Shown here piece after piece: positions 7,021-15,835 of a stretch of DNA of 64,000 bases. Position 1 is the first letter of the stretch. Every line of letters starts with the position of its first letter. Below the pieces are notes generated by a model. That model did no database searches and was not told the DNA's origin. It worked only from the letters and a program-made list of their open reading frames with translations. A program made the translations under genes and the position numbers. This stretch comes from Eggerthella timonensis. Lineage in GTDB: Bacteria; Actinomycetota; Coriobacteriia; Coriobacteriales; Eggerthellaceae. The DNA lies in contig NZ_FXXA01000002.1 in assembly GCF_900184265.1 (NCBI RefSeq), forward strand, positions 3,579,983-3,643,982, read 5' to 3'.

Positions 7021-9021
7021 ATGGGTTTATCGCGTAAGCAGATCGTCATGCTGGCCGTGCTCGTGTTCGGCACGTTCGTGACGGTTCTGAACCAGACCGT
7101 CGTCGCCCCTGCGCTGCCGTCGGTCATGGCCGAGATGAGCGTCGACGCCTCCACGGCGCAGTGGCTGACCACGGGCTTCACCCTCGTGAATGCCATTATG
7201 ATCCCCATCACGGCATTCTTGACGGACCGCTTCACCACGAAGCGGCTCTTCCTCGTGTCCATGGTCATCTTCACCGCGGGCAGCTTGCTGGCGGGCTGGG
7301 GTCCCAGCTTCGCCGTGCTGCTGCTCGGCCGCCTCGTGCAGGCTGCCGGCGCCGGCATCCTCATGCCGCTCGTGATGACCGTGCTCATGTGGACGTTCCC
7401 CGTCGACAAGCGCGGCACGGCCATGGGCCTGTTCGGCATCGTCATCGCGTTCGGCCCGGCCATCGGCCCCACGGTCGCCGGCGTGATCATCGACCGCTAC
7501 ACCTGGCACGACATGTTCTACATCATCACGGTGCTGTCGGCGCTCGTGGTGCTCATCGGCGCATTCGTGCTGGAGAAGGGCGGCGAGACGAACAAGGACG
7601 TCAGCCTCGACGTGCCCTCGGTCGTCCTGTCGTCCTTCGGCTTCGGCGGCCTCTTGTACGGCCTGTCCACCATCGGCTCCTACGGCCTGCGCGTCGATGC
7701 CGTCGCGGGCACGCTCGTGGGCGTGGTGGCGCTCGTGTTTTTCTTCCGCCGCCAGCTCAAGATGGAGCACCCCATGCTGCAGGTGCGCGTGCTGCAGAAC
7801 CGCAAGTTCCTCATCGCCACCATCATCGGCATGCTCGTGCAGGGCGCCCTGCTTGCCGCCGGCATCCTCGTGCCCATCTACCTGCAGTCGCTCATGGGCT
7901 ACTCGGCCACCGTGTCGGGCCTCGTGCTGCTGCCCGGCGCCATCATCATGGGCGCCATGGGCCCCATCGCCGGCCGCCTGTTCGACAAGCACGGCCCGCG
8001 CGTGCTCAGCATCATCGGCATGGGCGTGCTGACGCTCACCACGTTCTGCTTCGCGTTCCTGGGAACCGAGACGGGCATCATCACGCTGACCGTGTTGTAC
8101 ACGGTGCGCCTGTTCTCGCTGTCGCTGGTGAACATGCCCATCACCACCTGGGGCATGAACGCGCTGGACAACGAGCTGGTGAACCACGGCACCTCGGTCA
8201 ACAACACGTTCCGCCAGGTAGCGGGCTCGCTGGGCACGGCCATCATCGTGTCCGCGTCCACCATCGCCACGAACATGACCTCCGAATCCATGGGGCAGCT
8301 GCAAGGCAGCATCTTCGGCATCGACGTGGCGTTCGCGCTGGCCGGCGTGCTGTGCCTCGTGGGCTTCGTCATGGTGGTTGCGCTCGTGAAGAACAAGCCG
8401 GGCGAGGCCGCCGAGAAGGACAAGGACAACGCGCGCCGCACGGTGCTCGAATCCATCATGAAGCGCGACGTGTTCACGCTCCCCGCGAACGCCACCGTGG
8501 CCGAGGCCATGCAGGTGCTCGTGGACAAGCACATCAGCGCCGCGCCCCTCGTGGACGCGGACGGCAAGGCCGTGGGCTTCGTGTCCGACGGCGACATCAT
8601 GCGCTACCTGTCGAAGCGCAGCACCATGATGATGGATCCCGTGGTCATGATCATGCAGACCGTGGACGCCGACGGGGGCAACCAGGACTTCGCCCGCAAG
8701 CTCGACGAGCTCATGACCATGCCGGCGAAGAGCATCGGCGCGAAGGGCATCATCGGCGTGGACGTGCATGCCGACCTTCCCGAGGTGTGCCGCGTGCTGG
8801 GCGAGAACCATTTGAAGAAAGTGCCCGTGCTCGACGAAGGCCAAGTGGTGGGCGTGATCAACCGATCCGACATCACCCACTACTCCATGGAGCAGTACCT
8901 CGCCGAGCGCGGCGAAGAGGCGCTGGCCGCGGGCGACGGCCCCGACGGGCCGTCGAAGCTCGAACGCGCCGAGGAAGCCGCCGCGCTTCCCGACGACGAG
9001 GCGGTGGCCTCGTCCATCTAG
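7021..9021 (+). CDS. DHA2-type MFS efflux transporter fused to a CBS domain pair
   Basis: A 666-residue protein. Residues 1-460 are a 14-TM MFS drug:H+ antiporter of the DHA2 (EmrB/QacA) type: L-N-Q-T-V-V-A-P-A-L-P near residue 22 (motif D1), a motif-A-like D-R-F-T-T-K-R after TM2, and a motif-C-like G-P-x-x-G-P-T in TM5. From about residue 475 a cytosolic tail holds two CBS repeats (M-K-R-D-V-F-T-L-P-A-N-A-T-V-A-E-A-M and a second ending V-P-V-L-D-E-G-Q-V-V-G-V-I-N-R-S-D). CBS pairs bind adenine nucleotides in other proteins, which suggests energy- or nucleotide-gated efflux. The ATG at 7021 has GGAAGGAA upstream. The divergent TetR gene is the likely repressor. Confidence 0.9.
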   Translation: MGLSRKQIVMLAVLVFGTFVTVLNQTVVAPALPSVMAEMSVDASTAQWLTTGFTLVNAIMIPITAFLTDRFTTKRLFLVSMVIFTAGSLLAGWGPSFAVLLLGRLVQAAGAGILMPLVMTVLMWTFPVDKRGTAMGLFGIVIAFGPAIGPTVAGVIIDRYTWHDMFYIITVLSALVVLIGAFVLEKGGETNKDVSLDVPSVVLSSFGFGGLLYGLSTIGSYGLRVDAVAGTLVGVVALVFFFRRQLKMEHPMLQVRVLQNRKFLIATIIGMLVQGALLAAGILVPIYLQSLMGYSATVSGLVLLPGAIIMGAMGPIAGRLFDKHGPRVLSIIGMGVLTLTTFCFAFLGTETGIITLTVLYTVRLFSLSLVNMPITTWGMNALDNELVNHGTSVNNTFRQVAGSLGTAIIVSASTIATNMTSESMGQLQGSIFGIDVAFALAGVLCLVGFVMVVALVKNKPGEAAEKDKDNARRTVLESIMKRDVFTLPANATVAEAMQVLVDKHISAAPLVDADGKAVGFVSDGDIMRYLSKRSTMMMDPVVMIMQTVDADGGNQDFARKLDELMTMPAKSIGAKGIIGVDVHADLPEVCRVLGENHLKKVPVLDEGQVVGVINRSDITHYSMEQYLAERGEEALAAGDGPDGPSKLERAEEAAALPDDEAVASSI

Positions 9022-9065
9022 GGCCGCCCCCGCTCGAGTGCCGGTCGCATCCTTGTTCCGTTCCG

Positions 9066-9097
9066 AAAAGGCGGCAGCCCGATGGCTGCCGCCTTTT
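9066..9097 (+). terminator. Intrinsic terminator after the MFS-CBS gene
   Basis: Stem AAAAGGCGGCAGCC / GGCTGCCGCCTTTT with a CGAT loop, ending in six T residues (9092-9099). It is a strong Rho-independent terminator 45 bases after the stop codon. Confidence 0.9.
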
Positions 9098-9191
9098 TTC
9101 GCAGCGTATCCGCCTGGTTTCGCAGGGAGTGCCTGCAGCTCCTTCCCCCATGCTAGCATTCGAGGGTCAACGTACTCGAAGGAGGCCCTTT

Positions 9192-11594
9192 GTGAGAAAA
9201 CGACTGCTCCCCCTGGTCGCAATCCTGGCCCTTGTCTGCTCGCTCGCGCCGAGCGTCGCATTTTCGGACGAAGGAGGCGATTCCCGCGCCCACATCGCTG
9301 TCGAGATCGAGATCGGCGCAGACGGCTCGCCGATCAGCGCGTCGGGCGACGGCTGGACGTACGAAAACGACGTGCTCGTCCTCGAGGCGGGGCACGCATT
9401 CACGTTCACGGGGTATACGTTCGACGTCTCTGGCGAAAACCGCATCCGGAACAAGGGTATCATCGAGAACGGCGTCTTCTTCGACAAGTCCAAAACGTAC
9501 CGCTTCGCCGTGCGCAACGAAGCGAGTGGCGTGATCAGGGGCGGCACGTTCAACGCAAGCATCGGCAACTCCGGCATCATCGCAGGCGGAAGATTCTACG
9601 ACGACCCGAGCTATGAGCACGGCCCTTATGTGAGCACCTCCGGCGGTACTATCACGGGCGGCACGTTCGACTGCATGGTCACGGGCATCGGAAGCGGCGC
9701 GATCGAGGGCGGCGAGTTCGACGGGTACGTAAACCTGATGGCGGGCTTCATCATCAAAGGCGGCACCTTCAACGAAGAGGTAAACAGCGGCAATCGCTCC
9801 AGCAACCTCGGCGGAACCATCGAGGGCGGCGAGTTCAAAGACACCGTGAGCAACTGGGGGCTCATTGAGGACGGCACATTCCATGCATCCGTGTACAACA
9901 TGTCGAACAACGCCGGGGCCGGCACTATCACGGGCGGCACGTTCCACGACTATGTGACCAATTACGAAGGCGCCGTGATTTCGGGAGGCGCGTATAGCGA
10001 CGGCGGCAACAACAACTCCGTTCAGAGCAACGGTACCATCAGCGGCGGTGAGTTCAACATCAACGTGAACAACGCGGGCGTCATTGGGGGCAACAGCACG
10101 TTCAGCGCCTACGTGGAGAACCGTTCCGCTGGAGCCATCGAGGGCGGCACGTTCGACGACGAGGTGTACAACACGGGCTCTATCGCCGACGGCTCGTTCA
10201 GAAGAACCGTCACCGTAACCGAAGGCGGCATTATCGCAGGCGGAACGTTCGCCTCATCGAGCCGTGTGAAAAGCAACGACGACGGCACCATCACAGGCGG
10301 CACGTTCGATGGCACGGTGATCAACGGCGATGTTGATTGGCCAGGCGCCGTCATCAACGGCGGCACATTCACGGGCGTGGTGAAGAACCACGACACCATC
10401 GCGGAGGGAACCGACGCCGACGGCAACCCGACGATTCCCCGCTTCGACGCCGTGGTGACCAATGAGTCCGACGGCGTTATTGCAGGTGGCGCGTTCGAGG
10501 GGTCGGTCATCCAGAACGACGGCGTCATCGCGGCCGGCACGTTCGGCGTCTCGGGCTCCGTGCAGAGCAGCGGCACCATCAGCGGTGGAGCATTCGGCGG
10601 CATCGTGGGCAACGAGGCATCGGGCACCATCAAGGGCGGCGAGGCGGATGGTCCCACCTTTGACGGTAGCGTGAGCAACTACGGTGTCATCGCAGGCGGG
10701 ACGTTCCTGGAAAGCGGTTCCGTTGCCAACCGCAACACCTCCAGCGGCCCTGGAGCTATAACGGGCGGTGTGTTTCTCGGCACGGTATCGAGCGTTGGCA
10801 TCATTTCAAACGCAACCGACGGCGACGGCAAGACGACGATTCCCCATTTCGCTGGCATCGTGACCAACGGGCGCAGTGGCGTTATTTCGGGCGGGCGCTT
10901 CGAGCATGCCGTCATCAATCGGAGCGGAGTGTTTGATGCAGGCGCTTACCCGGTGAAGTTGAGCCTGACCGGGCTGACCATCAGGGAGCTCACCGAGACT
11001 TCGACGCTGGCCACTGGCGACAACACAGGGGAAGACACCGACATCGGACTGTACGCAACCTTCGAGAAAGACAGCTCCGAAAGCAATCTGTTCACGCTCG
11101 CGGCCGACAAGGGCTATGCGCTTCCCGACACAATCGCGCTGCACCACGAGTCGCCGGGCAGCCCGGAACTCGTCGCGGGAGACGACTACACCTACGATGC
11201 GACCACCGGCACGCTTGCAATCAAGAAGAGTGCCGTCACAAGCCCGCTCTATCTCGCAGCAAGCGGAATCCCGATATCGGACCCCGAGCCGGGCCCGAGC
11301 CCCGATCCGGACCCTGATCCTGCGCCGGTGCCCGACCCCGAACCGAAGCCCGATCCAAAACCCGCACCCCCGGCAGATCCTGTGCCAGAGCCCGTAACGC
11401 CGGGTGCATCGACGCCCGAGCCGCCGCCGTCGACAACGACAACGGCGGCGGCAAACGGCACGTCGGCCACTGCACTTGCAGCGACTAGCGACACCGCTTT
11501 GCCGCAGGTGGCGTTCGGCCTCGCCCTGTTCTCCGGATGTGTCCTGATCGTATGCGCAGCACAACGCCGAGCGAATCGACGAAACCAGTCGTAG
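9192..11594 (+). CDS. Large repetitive exported surface protein
   Basis: About 800 residues. A GTG start at 9192 has the ribosome-binding site GAAGGAGG eight bases upstream. The N-terminus is a Sec signal peptide (R-K-R, then a Leu/Ala/Val core ending near A-F-S-D). Residues about 80-600 are made of roughly two dozen repeats of about 18-25 residues built on G-x-I-x-G-G-x-F or G-x-I-x-x-G-x-F followed by V-x-N, a pattern expected to fold as a parallel beta-helix. A globular stretch, then a Pro/Asp/Glu-rich spacer (P-D-P-D-P type) and a C-terminal hydrophobic helix with an R-R-A-N-R-R tail follow. The sorting position reads L-P-Q-V-A, not LPXTG, so the protein is probably membrane-anchored or uses an atypical sortase. 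Likely an adhesin; ligand unknown. Confidence 0.8.
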   Translation: MRKRLLPLVAILALVCSLAPSVAFSDEGGDSRAHIAVEIEIGADGSPISASGDGWTYENDVLVLEAGHAFTFTGYTFDVSGENRIRNKGIIENGVFFDKSKTYRFAVRNEASGVIRGGTFNASIGNSGIIAGGRFYDDPSYEHGPYVSTSGGTITGGTFDCMVTGIGSGAIEGGEFDGYVNLMAGFIIKGGTFNEEVNSGNRSSNLGGTIEGGEFKDTVSNWGLIEDGTFHASVYNMSNNAGAGTITGGTFHDYVTNYEGAVISGGAYSDGGNNNSVQSNGTISGGEFNINVNNAGVIGGNSTFSAYVENRSAGAIEGGTFDDEVYNTGSIADGSFRRTVTVTEGGIIAGGTFASSSRVKSNDDGTITGGTFDGTVINGDVDWPGAVINGGTFTGVVKNHDTIAEGTDADGNPTIPRFDAVVTNESDGVIAGGAFEGSVIQNDGVIAAGTFGVSGSVQSSGTISGGAFGGIVGNEASGTIKGGEADGPTFDGSVSNYGVIAGGTFLESGSVANRNTSSGPGAITGGVFLGTVSSVGIISNATDGDGKTTIPHFAGIVTNGRSGVISGGRFEHAVINRSGVFDAGAYPVKLSLTGLTIRELTETSTLATGDNTGEDTDIGLYATFEKDSSESNLFTLAADKGYALPDTIALHHESPGSPELVAGDDYTYDATTGTLAIKKSAVTSPLYLAASGIPISDPEPGPSPDPDPDPAPVPDPEPKPDPKPAPPADPVPEPVTPGASTPEPPPSTTTTAAANGTSATALAATSDTALPQVAFGLALFSGCVLIVCAAQRRANRRNQS

Positions 11595-11683
11595 GTGATC
11601 GAGCGGCAAGCCCCCATCCACAGCGGCGGCCTTCATGGCCGCCGTCTCCATTTTGGGCCCTGAACATTTCCCGTTGCATTTTT

Positions 11684-11700
11684 TACTATCAATGATAGTA
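11684..11700. promoter_or_regulatory. Palindromic operator upstream of the PadR-family gene
   Basis: Perfect 17-bp palindrome TACTATCA-A-TGATAGTA, 26 bases upstream of the padR-type start. The same palindrome with a central T recurs at 12446-12460 before the downstream MFS gene, so it is probably the operator of this regulator. Confidence 0.75.
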
Positions 11701-11725
11701 TTAGCGGTGAGAGGAAGGAGCCGGC

Positions 11726-12253
11726 ATGGCAAGCACGTCGATCGAGATCATGATTCTGGGCGCGCTCATCGAACGACCGATGAGCGCGTACGAGATGGAC
11801 AAGACGTTGGAAGAACGCAACGTCCGACGCTGGATACGCATCAGCTCGCCGTCGGTGTACCGCAACGTCATCCGCCTGTGCGACGAAGGCTACGCCGACG
11901 GCACCGTCGTCAAGGAGGGCGAGATGCCCGAGAAGACGGTGTACACCATCACGGACAAAGGGCGCGACCGCTTCGCCGAGCTCATGGACGAGGCCGCCGC
12001 GCTGCCCGCGCGCGTGGACTTCGGTTTCCTGCCCGTCTTGGCGAACATCAGCCTCGTAGACGAGAAGACCGGCCGTGCCCTCATCGACGAGCTCATCGAG
12101 ACGCACCGAAGCACGGCGGAGCGCGTGGATACGCTCATACCCGCATACGAACGCCTCGAGGCGCGAGCGACGATGGAGCTGTGCGCCGGCACGTACCGCC
12201 TGGTTGCGAAGCACCTCGAGCAGTTCGAGAAGGATCTGTACGGCGATGCTTGA
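11726..12253 (+). CDS. PadR family transcriptional regulator
   Basis: 175 residues. The N-terminus shows the PadR winged helix: I-L-G-A-L-I-E-R-P-M-S-A-Y-E-M near residues 9-23, then a wing ending in K-T-V-Y-T-I-T-D-K-G. The C-terminal part is the helical Vir_act_alpha_C-type dimerisation region. AGGAAGGAGCCGGC precedes the ATG. It lies between two copies of one palindrome, one before itself and one before the MFS pump at 12483, so it most likely autoregulates and controls the pump. PadR proteins commonly respond to phenolics or drugs; the inducer here is unknown. Confidence 0.85.
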   Translation: MASTSIEIMILGALIERPMSAYEMDKTLEERNVRRWIRISSPSVYRNVIRLCDEGYADGTVVKEGEMPEKTVYTITDKGRDRFAELMDEAAALPARVDFGFLPVLANISLVDEKTGRALIDELIETHRSTAERVDTLIPAYERLEARATMELCAGTYRLVAKHLEQFEKDLYGDA

Positions 12254-12272
12254 GCGGCAAGACGCGAACGAA

Positions 12273-12288
12273 TGTTTCACGTGAAACA
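12273..12288. other. parS centromere site (perfect)
   Basis: TGTTTCACGTGAAACA is an exact copy of the bacterial chromosomal parS consensus bound by ParB (Spo0J). It lies 20 bases after the padR-type stop codon, in non-coding DNA. Three further exact or near-exact copies occur in the window. Confidence 0.9.
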
Positions 12289-12411
12289 TCGTGCCGACGA
12301 ATGCTCCCTGCGCCCGCCTCCTCCTCTTGCATCCCGTCGCCCCTGCGTTGAGCAGGGACTCTGCACATGGGGGCGCGGCGGAAGGGACGCGGCGGCGTGC
12401 GCAGGAACCGA

Positions 12412-12437
12412 CGAACCGGGTAACCGGTTTCTTTTTT
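12412..12437 (+). terminator. Intrinsic terminator before the MFS operator
   Basis: AACCGG (12414-12419), loop GTAA, CCGGTT (12424-12429), then TCTTTTTT. It ends transcription from the padR-type gene before the second operator. Confidence 0.75.
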
Positions 12438-12445
12438 AAGCACTA

Positions 12446-12460
12446 ACTATCATTGATAGT
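12446..12460. promoter_or_regulatory. Second copy of the PadR-type operator
   Basis: Perfect 15-bp palindrome ACTATCA-T-TGATAGT, 22 bases before the MFS start codon. It differs from the copy at 11684-11700 only in the central base and the outermost pair. Confidence 0.75.
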
Positions 12461-12482
12461 AGTATTGTAGATAGGAGAAATC

Positions 12483-13967
12483 ATGGACGTGGAAGACTTG
12501 AGGGAACAGGCGCTCGACGCGGGAACGCGCACCTCGGCCGCAGCCGCGCGCAACAGGGCGCTCGAGGGCGCGGCGAGCGGCGCGGCCCGGCGCAGCGGGC
12601 GGACGCAGATGGAGAGCAAGCCCTTCCCCACCGCCGCCGTGCTGGGAGGACTGGCATTGAGCCTGTTCATGGCCGCGCTCGACGCTACCATCGTGAGCAC
12701 CGCCATGCCGAAGATCGCCGCGGGCCTGGGCAGCTTCGACCACTACACCTGGCCGTTCACCTCGTACCTGCTCACCTGCACGCTGGCGACGCTCTTGTGC
12801 GGCGCATGCGCGACGCGCTTCGGCCACAAGCGGGTGTTCGCCTGCGGCATCAGCGTGTTCGCCGTCGCATCGGCCGGTTGCGCGCTGTCGAACAGCCTCG
12901 ACGCGCTCACGGCATGGCGCGCCGTGCAGGGCGTGGGAGGCGGGCTCGTGGAGGCCGGCGTGTTCATCGCCATGGCCGAGCTGTTCGAGCCGCGCGTGCG
13001 CGGGAAGTACATGGGCATCCTCTCGTCCATGTACGGCTTGGCCTCCATCGCGGGGCCGCTGGCCGGCGGGCTGATCGCCGACACGGTTGGCTGGCACTGG
13101 ATATTCCTCGTCAACCTGCCATTGAGCATCGTGGCGCTCGTGCTGGTGGTGCGGTTCCTTCCCGGGAAGCAAGCCCATGCGGAGCGGTCGTTCGACCTGC
13201 CCGGCGCCGTGTGCGCAGCCGCCGCCATCGTGCCGCTCACGCTTGCGTTCAGCCTGACCGGCAGCGCGTTCGCCTGGTTCTCCGTGCCGTTCTTCGGGCT
13301 CCTCGCGACGGCCGTCGTCATGATCGCCGTGCTCGTGCTGGTCGAACGACGCCGCGATCACGCCATCGTGCCGGTTCGGCTCTTCCGCCGCGCGCAAGTG
13401 AACGGGGCGGTGGCGATGGGGTTCTGCTCGCAGTTCGCCCTACTGGTCGGCGTGATGTTCGTGCCGCGGTTCGTGCAAGAAGGGTTGGGGCTCTCGTCGA
13501 CCGCCTCGGCGCTGGCCACCATCCCCATGACGCTGGCGCTCGTGGTGGGCAGCACGTTGGCAGGGCGGGTGTTCGGCAGGAACGGGAGAATGCGCGCTAT
13601 CAGCCGTATCGGGTTCCTCGTGCTGGGCATCGGAGCGCTGCTGCTGTGCCTCGTGGGCCCTGCAACCAGCATGGTGCAGCTTGCGTGCTCGTCGGCGGTG
13701 CTGGGATTCGGCATCGGCGTGAACATGCCCATAACCAACATCGCCGCTCAAACCGCCGTGGAGCCGCGCGACATGGGCAAGGTCACCTCCCTCGCGCTGT
13801 TCTTCCGCGGACTGGGCGGCACCGTGGGATCGGCGGCATGCGGCGCGGTTGCCGGCGCGTCGTTCGCGAGCGCCGCGCTGCCCGTGTTCGCCCTCTGTAT
13901 CGGCGCGGCGGTCGCGGGCCTCGCGCTGTCGGGCACGCTTCCGCGGCTCATCGAGCGTCGCAGGTAG
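12483..13967 (+). CDS. MFS multidrug efflux transporter (DHA2/EmrB type)
   Basis: 494 residues. After an unusual polar N-terminal extension of about 45 residues comes a 14-TM DHA2 transporter: L-D-A-T-I-V-S-T-A-M-P in TM1 (motif D1), T-R-F-G-H-K-R after TM2 (motif A) and A-G-P-L-A-G-G in TM5 (motif C). TAGGAGAAATC precedes the ATG. The palindrome at 12446-12460 places it under the PadR-type regulator upstream. An internal ATG at codon 43 (Met-Glu-Ser-Lys) would give the usual family length, but the upstream ribosome-binding site favours the longer form. Substrate unknown. Confidence 0.88.
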   Translation: MDVEDLREQALDAGTRTSAAAARNRALEGAASGAARRSGRTQMESKPFPTAAVLGGLALSLFMAALDATIVSTAMPKIAAGLGSFDHYTWPFTSYLLTCTLATLLCGACATRFGHKRVFACGISVFAVASAGCALSNSLDALTAWRAVQGVGGGLVEAGVFIAMAELFEPRVRGKYMGILSSMYGLASIAGPLAGGLIADTVGWHWIFLVNLPLSIVALVLVVRFLPGKQAHAERSFDLPGAVCAAAAIVPLTLAFSLTGSAFAWFSVPFFGLLATAVVMIAVLVLVERRRDHAIVPVRLFRRAQVNGAVAMGFCSQFALLVGVMFVPRFVQEGLGLSSTASALATIPMTLALVVGSTLAGRVFGRNGRMRAISRIGFLVLGIGALLLCLVGPATSMVQLACSSAVLGFGIGVNMPITNIAAQTAVEPRDMGKVTSLALFFRGLGGTVGSAACGAVAGASFASAALPVFALCIGAAVAGLALSGTLPRLIERRR

Positions 13968-13989
13968 AGGGCGAGGCGACGGGCACGCG

Positions 13990-15663
13990 TTAGTCGGCGG
14001 CCCGCTCGAGCAGCTCGCGCGCGTGGGCGAGCGACGTCTCCGTGGCGTCGCCCGACAGCATGCGCGCGATCTCGGCGGGTCGCTCGGCGCTGTCCAGCTG
14101 GCGCAGATCGGTCTCGGGCATGGCGCCCTCGTCCCCCGCCGCCTTCTGCACCACGTAGTGAGCCTGGCCGCGGACGGCCACCTGCGCGAGGTGCGTGACG
14201 ACGATCACCTGGTGCGTGCGCGCAAGGTCGGCGAGCACGTCGGCCAAGGCCACGGCGGTCGAGCCGCCCACGCCCGCGTCCACTTCGTCGAACACGAGCG
14301 TGTCCACCTCGTCCGCCTCGCCGAGCACCACCTTCACCGCCAGCATGACGCGGCTGACCTCGCCGCCCGACGCGATGCGCGCGAGCGGGCGCGCCTGCAT
14401 TCCGGCACCCGGGCGAAACAGGAACTCCACCGCTTGCGGCCCCACCTTCGTCCACCGGTCGCGCTCGAGCGGCACGAGGTCGCACACGAGCTGCGCGCCG
14501 CCCATTTCCAAGCGGCCCATCTGCGCGCACACGGCCTCGGCGAACCGCGGCGCGGCCTCGGCGCGCGCCTCGGACAGCGCGGCCGCCGCCTGCGCGAGCG
14601 CCTCTTCGGCCCGATCGAGCTCCTGCTGCGCCGCGCGTTCGCGCTCGGCGGCGTCGTCCACGAGCGACACGAGGTCGGCCGCCTCGGCGCGACGCGCGAC
14701 CACGTCTTCCATGCGCGGGCCGTACGTACGCAGGAGCCCCTGCAGAGAGGCCATGCGCTCTTGCTGCTGCGCCAATACCTCCGGATCGAACTCCACGCCC
14801 TCGCGGTAGTCGCGCGTCTCGCGCGCCATGTCCTCCAAAACGTAGCCCGCCTCGCGCAGCGCTTCGGCGAACTCGCCGAGCTTCGCATCGAAGCGAGCCG
14901 CACCGTCGAGCGCCGAGATGGCGCTGCCCAGCGCGTCGATGGCCCCTTCTTCGCCCGCAAGCGCCTCATACGCCGCATTCGCGGACACGGCCAGCGTCTC
15001 GGCGTGCTCGACGCGCGCGAGCTCCTCGAGCAGCTCGTCGTATTCGCCTTCGCGCGGATCCACCGCGTCGATGCGCTGCAGCACGAAGCGCGCCTCGTCG
15101 AGCTTGGCCGACGAGGCCTCGCCCGCCTCGCGCACGCGCGCCAGCTCGGCCGCAGCCGCGTTCGCCGTCGCGAACGCTTCCTCGTACGCGGCGTGCGCCT
15201 GCGCCACCGCTTCGCCCGCCCAAGCGTCGAGCATGCGCACATGCTGGGAGGTCTTCATGAGCTGCTGGTGCTCGTGCTGGCCGCACAGGTCGATAGTGGG
15301 CGCCACGGCGCGGACAAGCTCGCCGACGCTGGCCATGCGGCCGTCGATGGACACGCGCGAGCGGCCGTCCGCCGTCACGCGACGGGTGGCCACGAGTTCG
15401 CGTAGGTCGGCATCGGCATCGGCGTCTTCGGCCTCGAGCGGGTCGAGCGAGACGCCGTAGAACCGCCCCGACACGGCAAGGGACTCTTCGCCGTCGCGGA
15501 CGGCGTCCTTGTCGGCGCGCGCGCCCATGAGCAGCTTCAACGCCGAGAGCAGCGCCGTCTTGCCCGCGCCCGTCTCGCCCGTGAGCACGGTCAGCCCGCG
15601 CGCCGGCACGAGCGTCGCCTCGCGGATCAACGCGAGGTTCTCAACTTGGATCTCATCGATCAT
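13990..15663 (-). CDS. recN: DNA repair protein RecN
   Basis: 557-residue SMC-like ATPase of double-strand break repair. Walker A G-E-T-G-A-G-K-T is at 29-36 after the usual M-I-D-E-I-x-V-x-N-L-A-L-I start. Long Ala/Glu/Arg-rich coiled coils fill the middle. Near the C-terminus are the signature I-A-S-G-G-E-V-S-R and Walker B L-V-F-D-E-V-D-A-G-V-G-G. The start at 15663 has GAAGAGG upstream; five more N-terminal codons are possible. No LexA-type box was seen upstream, unlike uvrB in this window. Confidence 0.95.
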   Translation of the reverse strand: MIDEIQVENLALIREATLVPARGLTVLTGETGAGKTALLSALKLLMGARADKDAVRDGEESLAVSGRFYGVSLDPLEAEDADADADLRELVATRRVTADGRSRVSIDGRMASVGELVRAVAPTIDLCGQHEHQQLMKTSQHVRMLDAWAGEAVAQAHAAYEEAFATANAAAAELARVREAGEASSAKLDEARFVLQRIDAVDPREGEYDELLEELARVEHAETLAVSANAAYEALAGEEGAIDALGSAISALDGAARFDAKLGEFAEALREAGYVLEDMARETRDYREGVEFDPEVLAQQQERMASLQGLLRTYGPRMEDVVARRAEAADLVSLVDDAAERERAAQQELDRAEEALAQAAAALSEARAEAAPRFAEAVCAQMGRLEMGGAQLVCDLVPLERDRWTKVGPQAVEFLFRPGAGMQARPLARIASGGEVSRVMLAVKVVLGEADEVDTLVFDEVDAGVGGSTAVALADVLADLARTHQVIVVTHLAQVAVRGQAHYVVQKAAGDEGAMPETDLRQLDSAERPAEIARMLSGDATETSLAHARELLERAAD

Positions 15664-15835
15664 CGCGCACCTCTTCACACCTTCGATCGTTCTGGAACCA
15701 TCAAGTATACCAGCGCCGAAGTGCCTCGCTGAAGGAGAATCCCCCGGTCGCGCAAACCCAGCGCCGTTCTCACGCCGTTCTCACGCCGTTCTTGCGCAGC
15801 CCTAACGCCGACGCCAACGCCAGGTCGCCGTCAGC

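Noticed and set aside
13990-15663. Long open frames antisense to recN, and similar ones antisense to uvrB, rpsA and dxs
   Set aside because: High-GC codon bias opens the antisense frames; the sense products are clear family members and the antisense ones show low-complexity Arg/His/Ala composition.
15620-15720. LexA box upstream of recN
   Set aside because: The GTTCTGGAAC at 15690-15699 has the half-sites in the wrong order and spacing.
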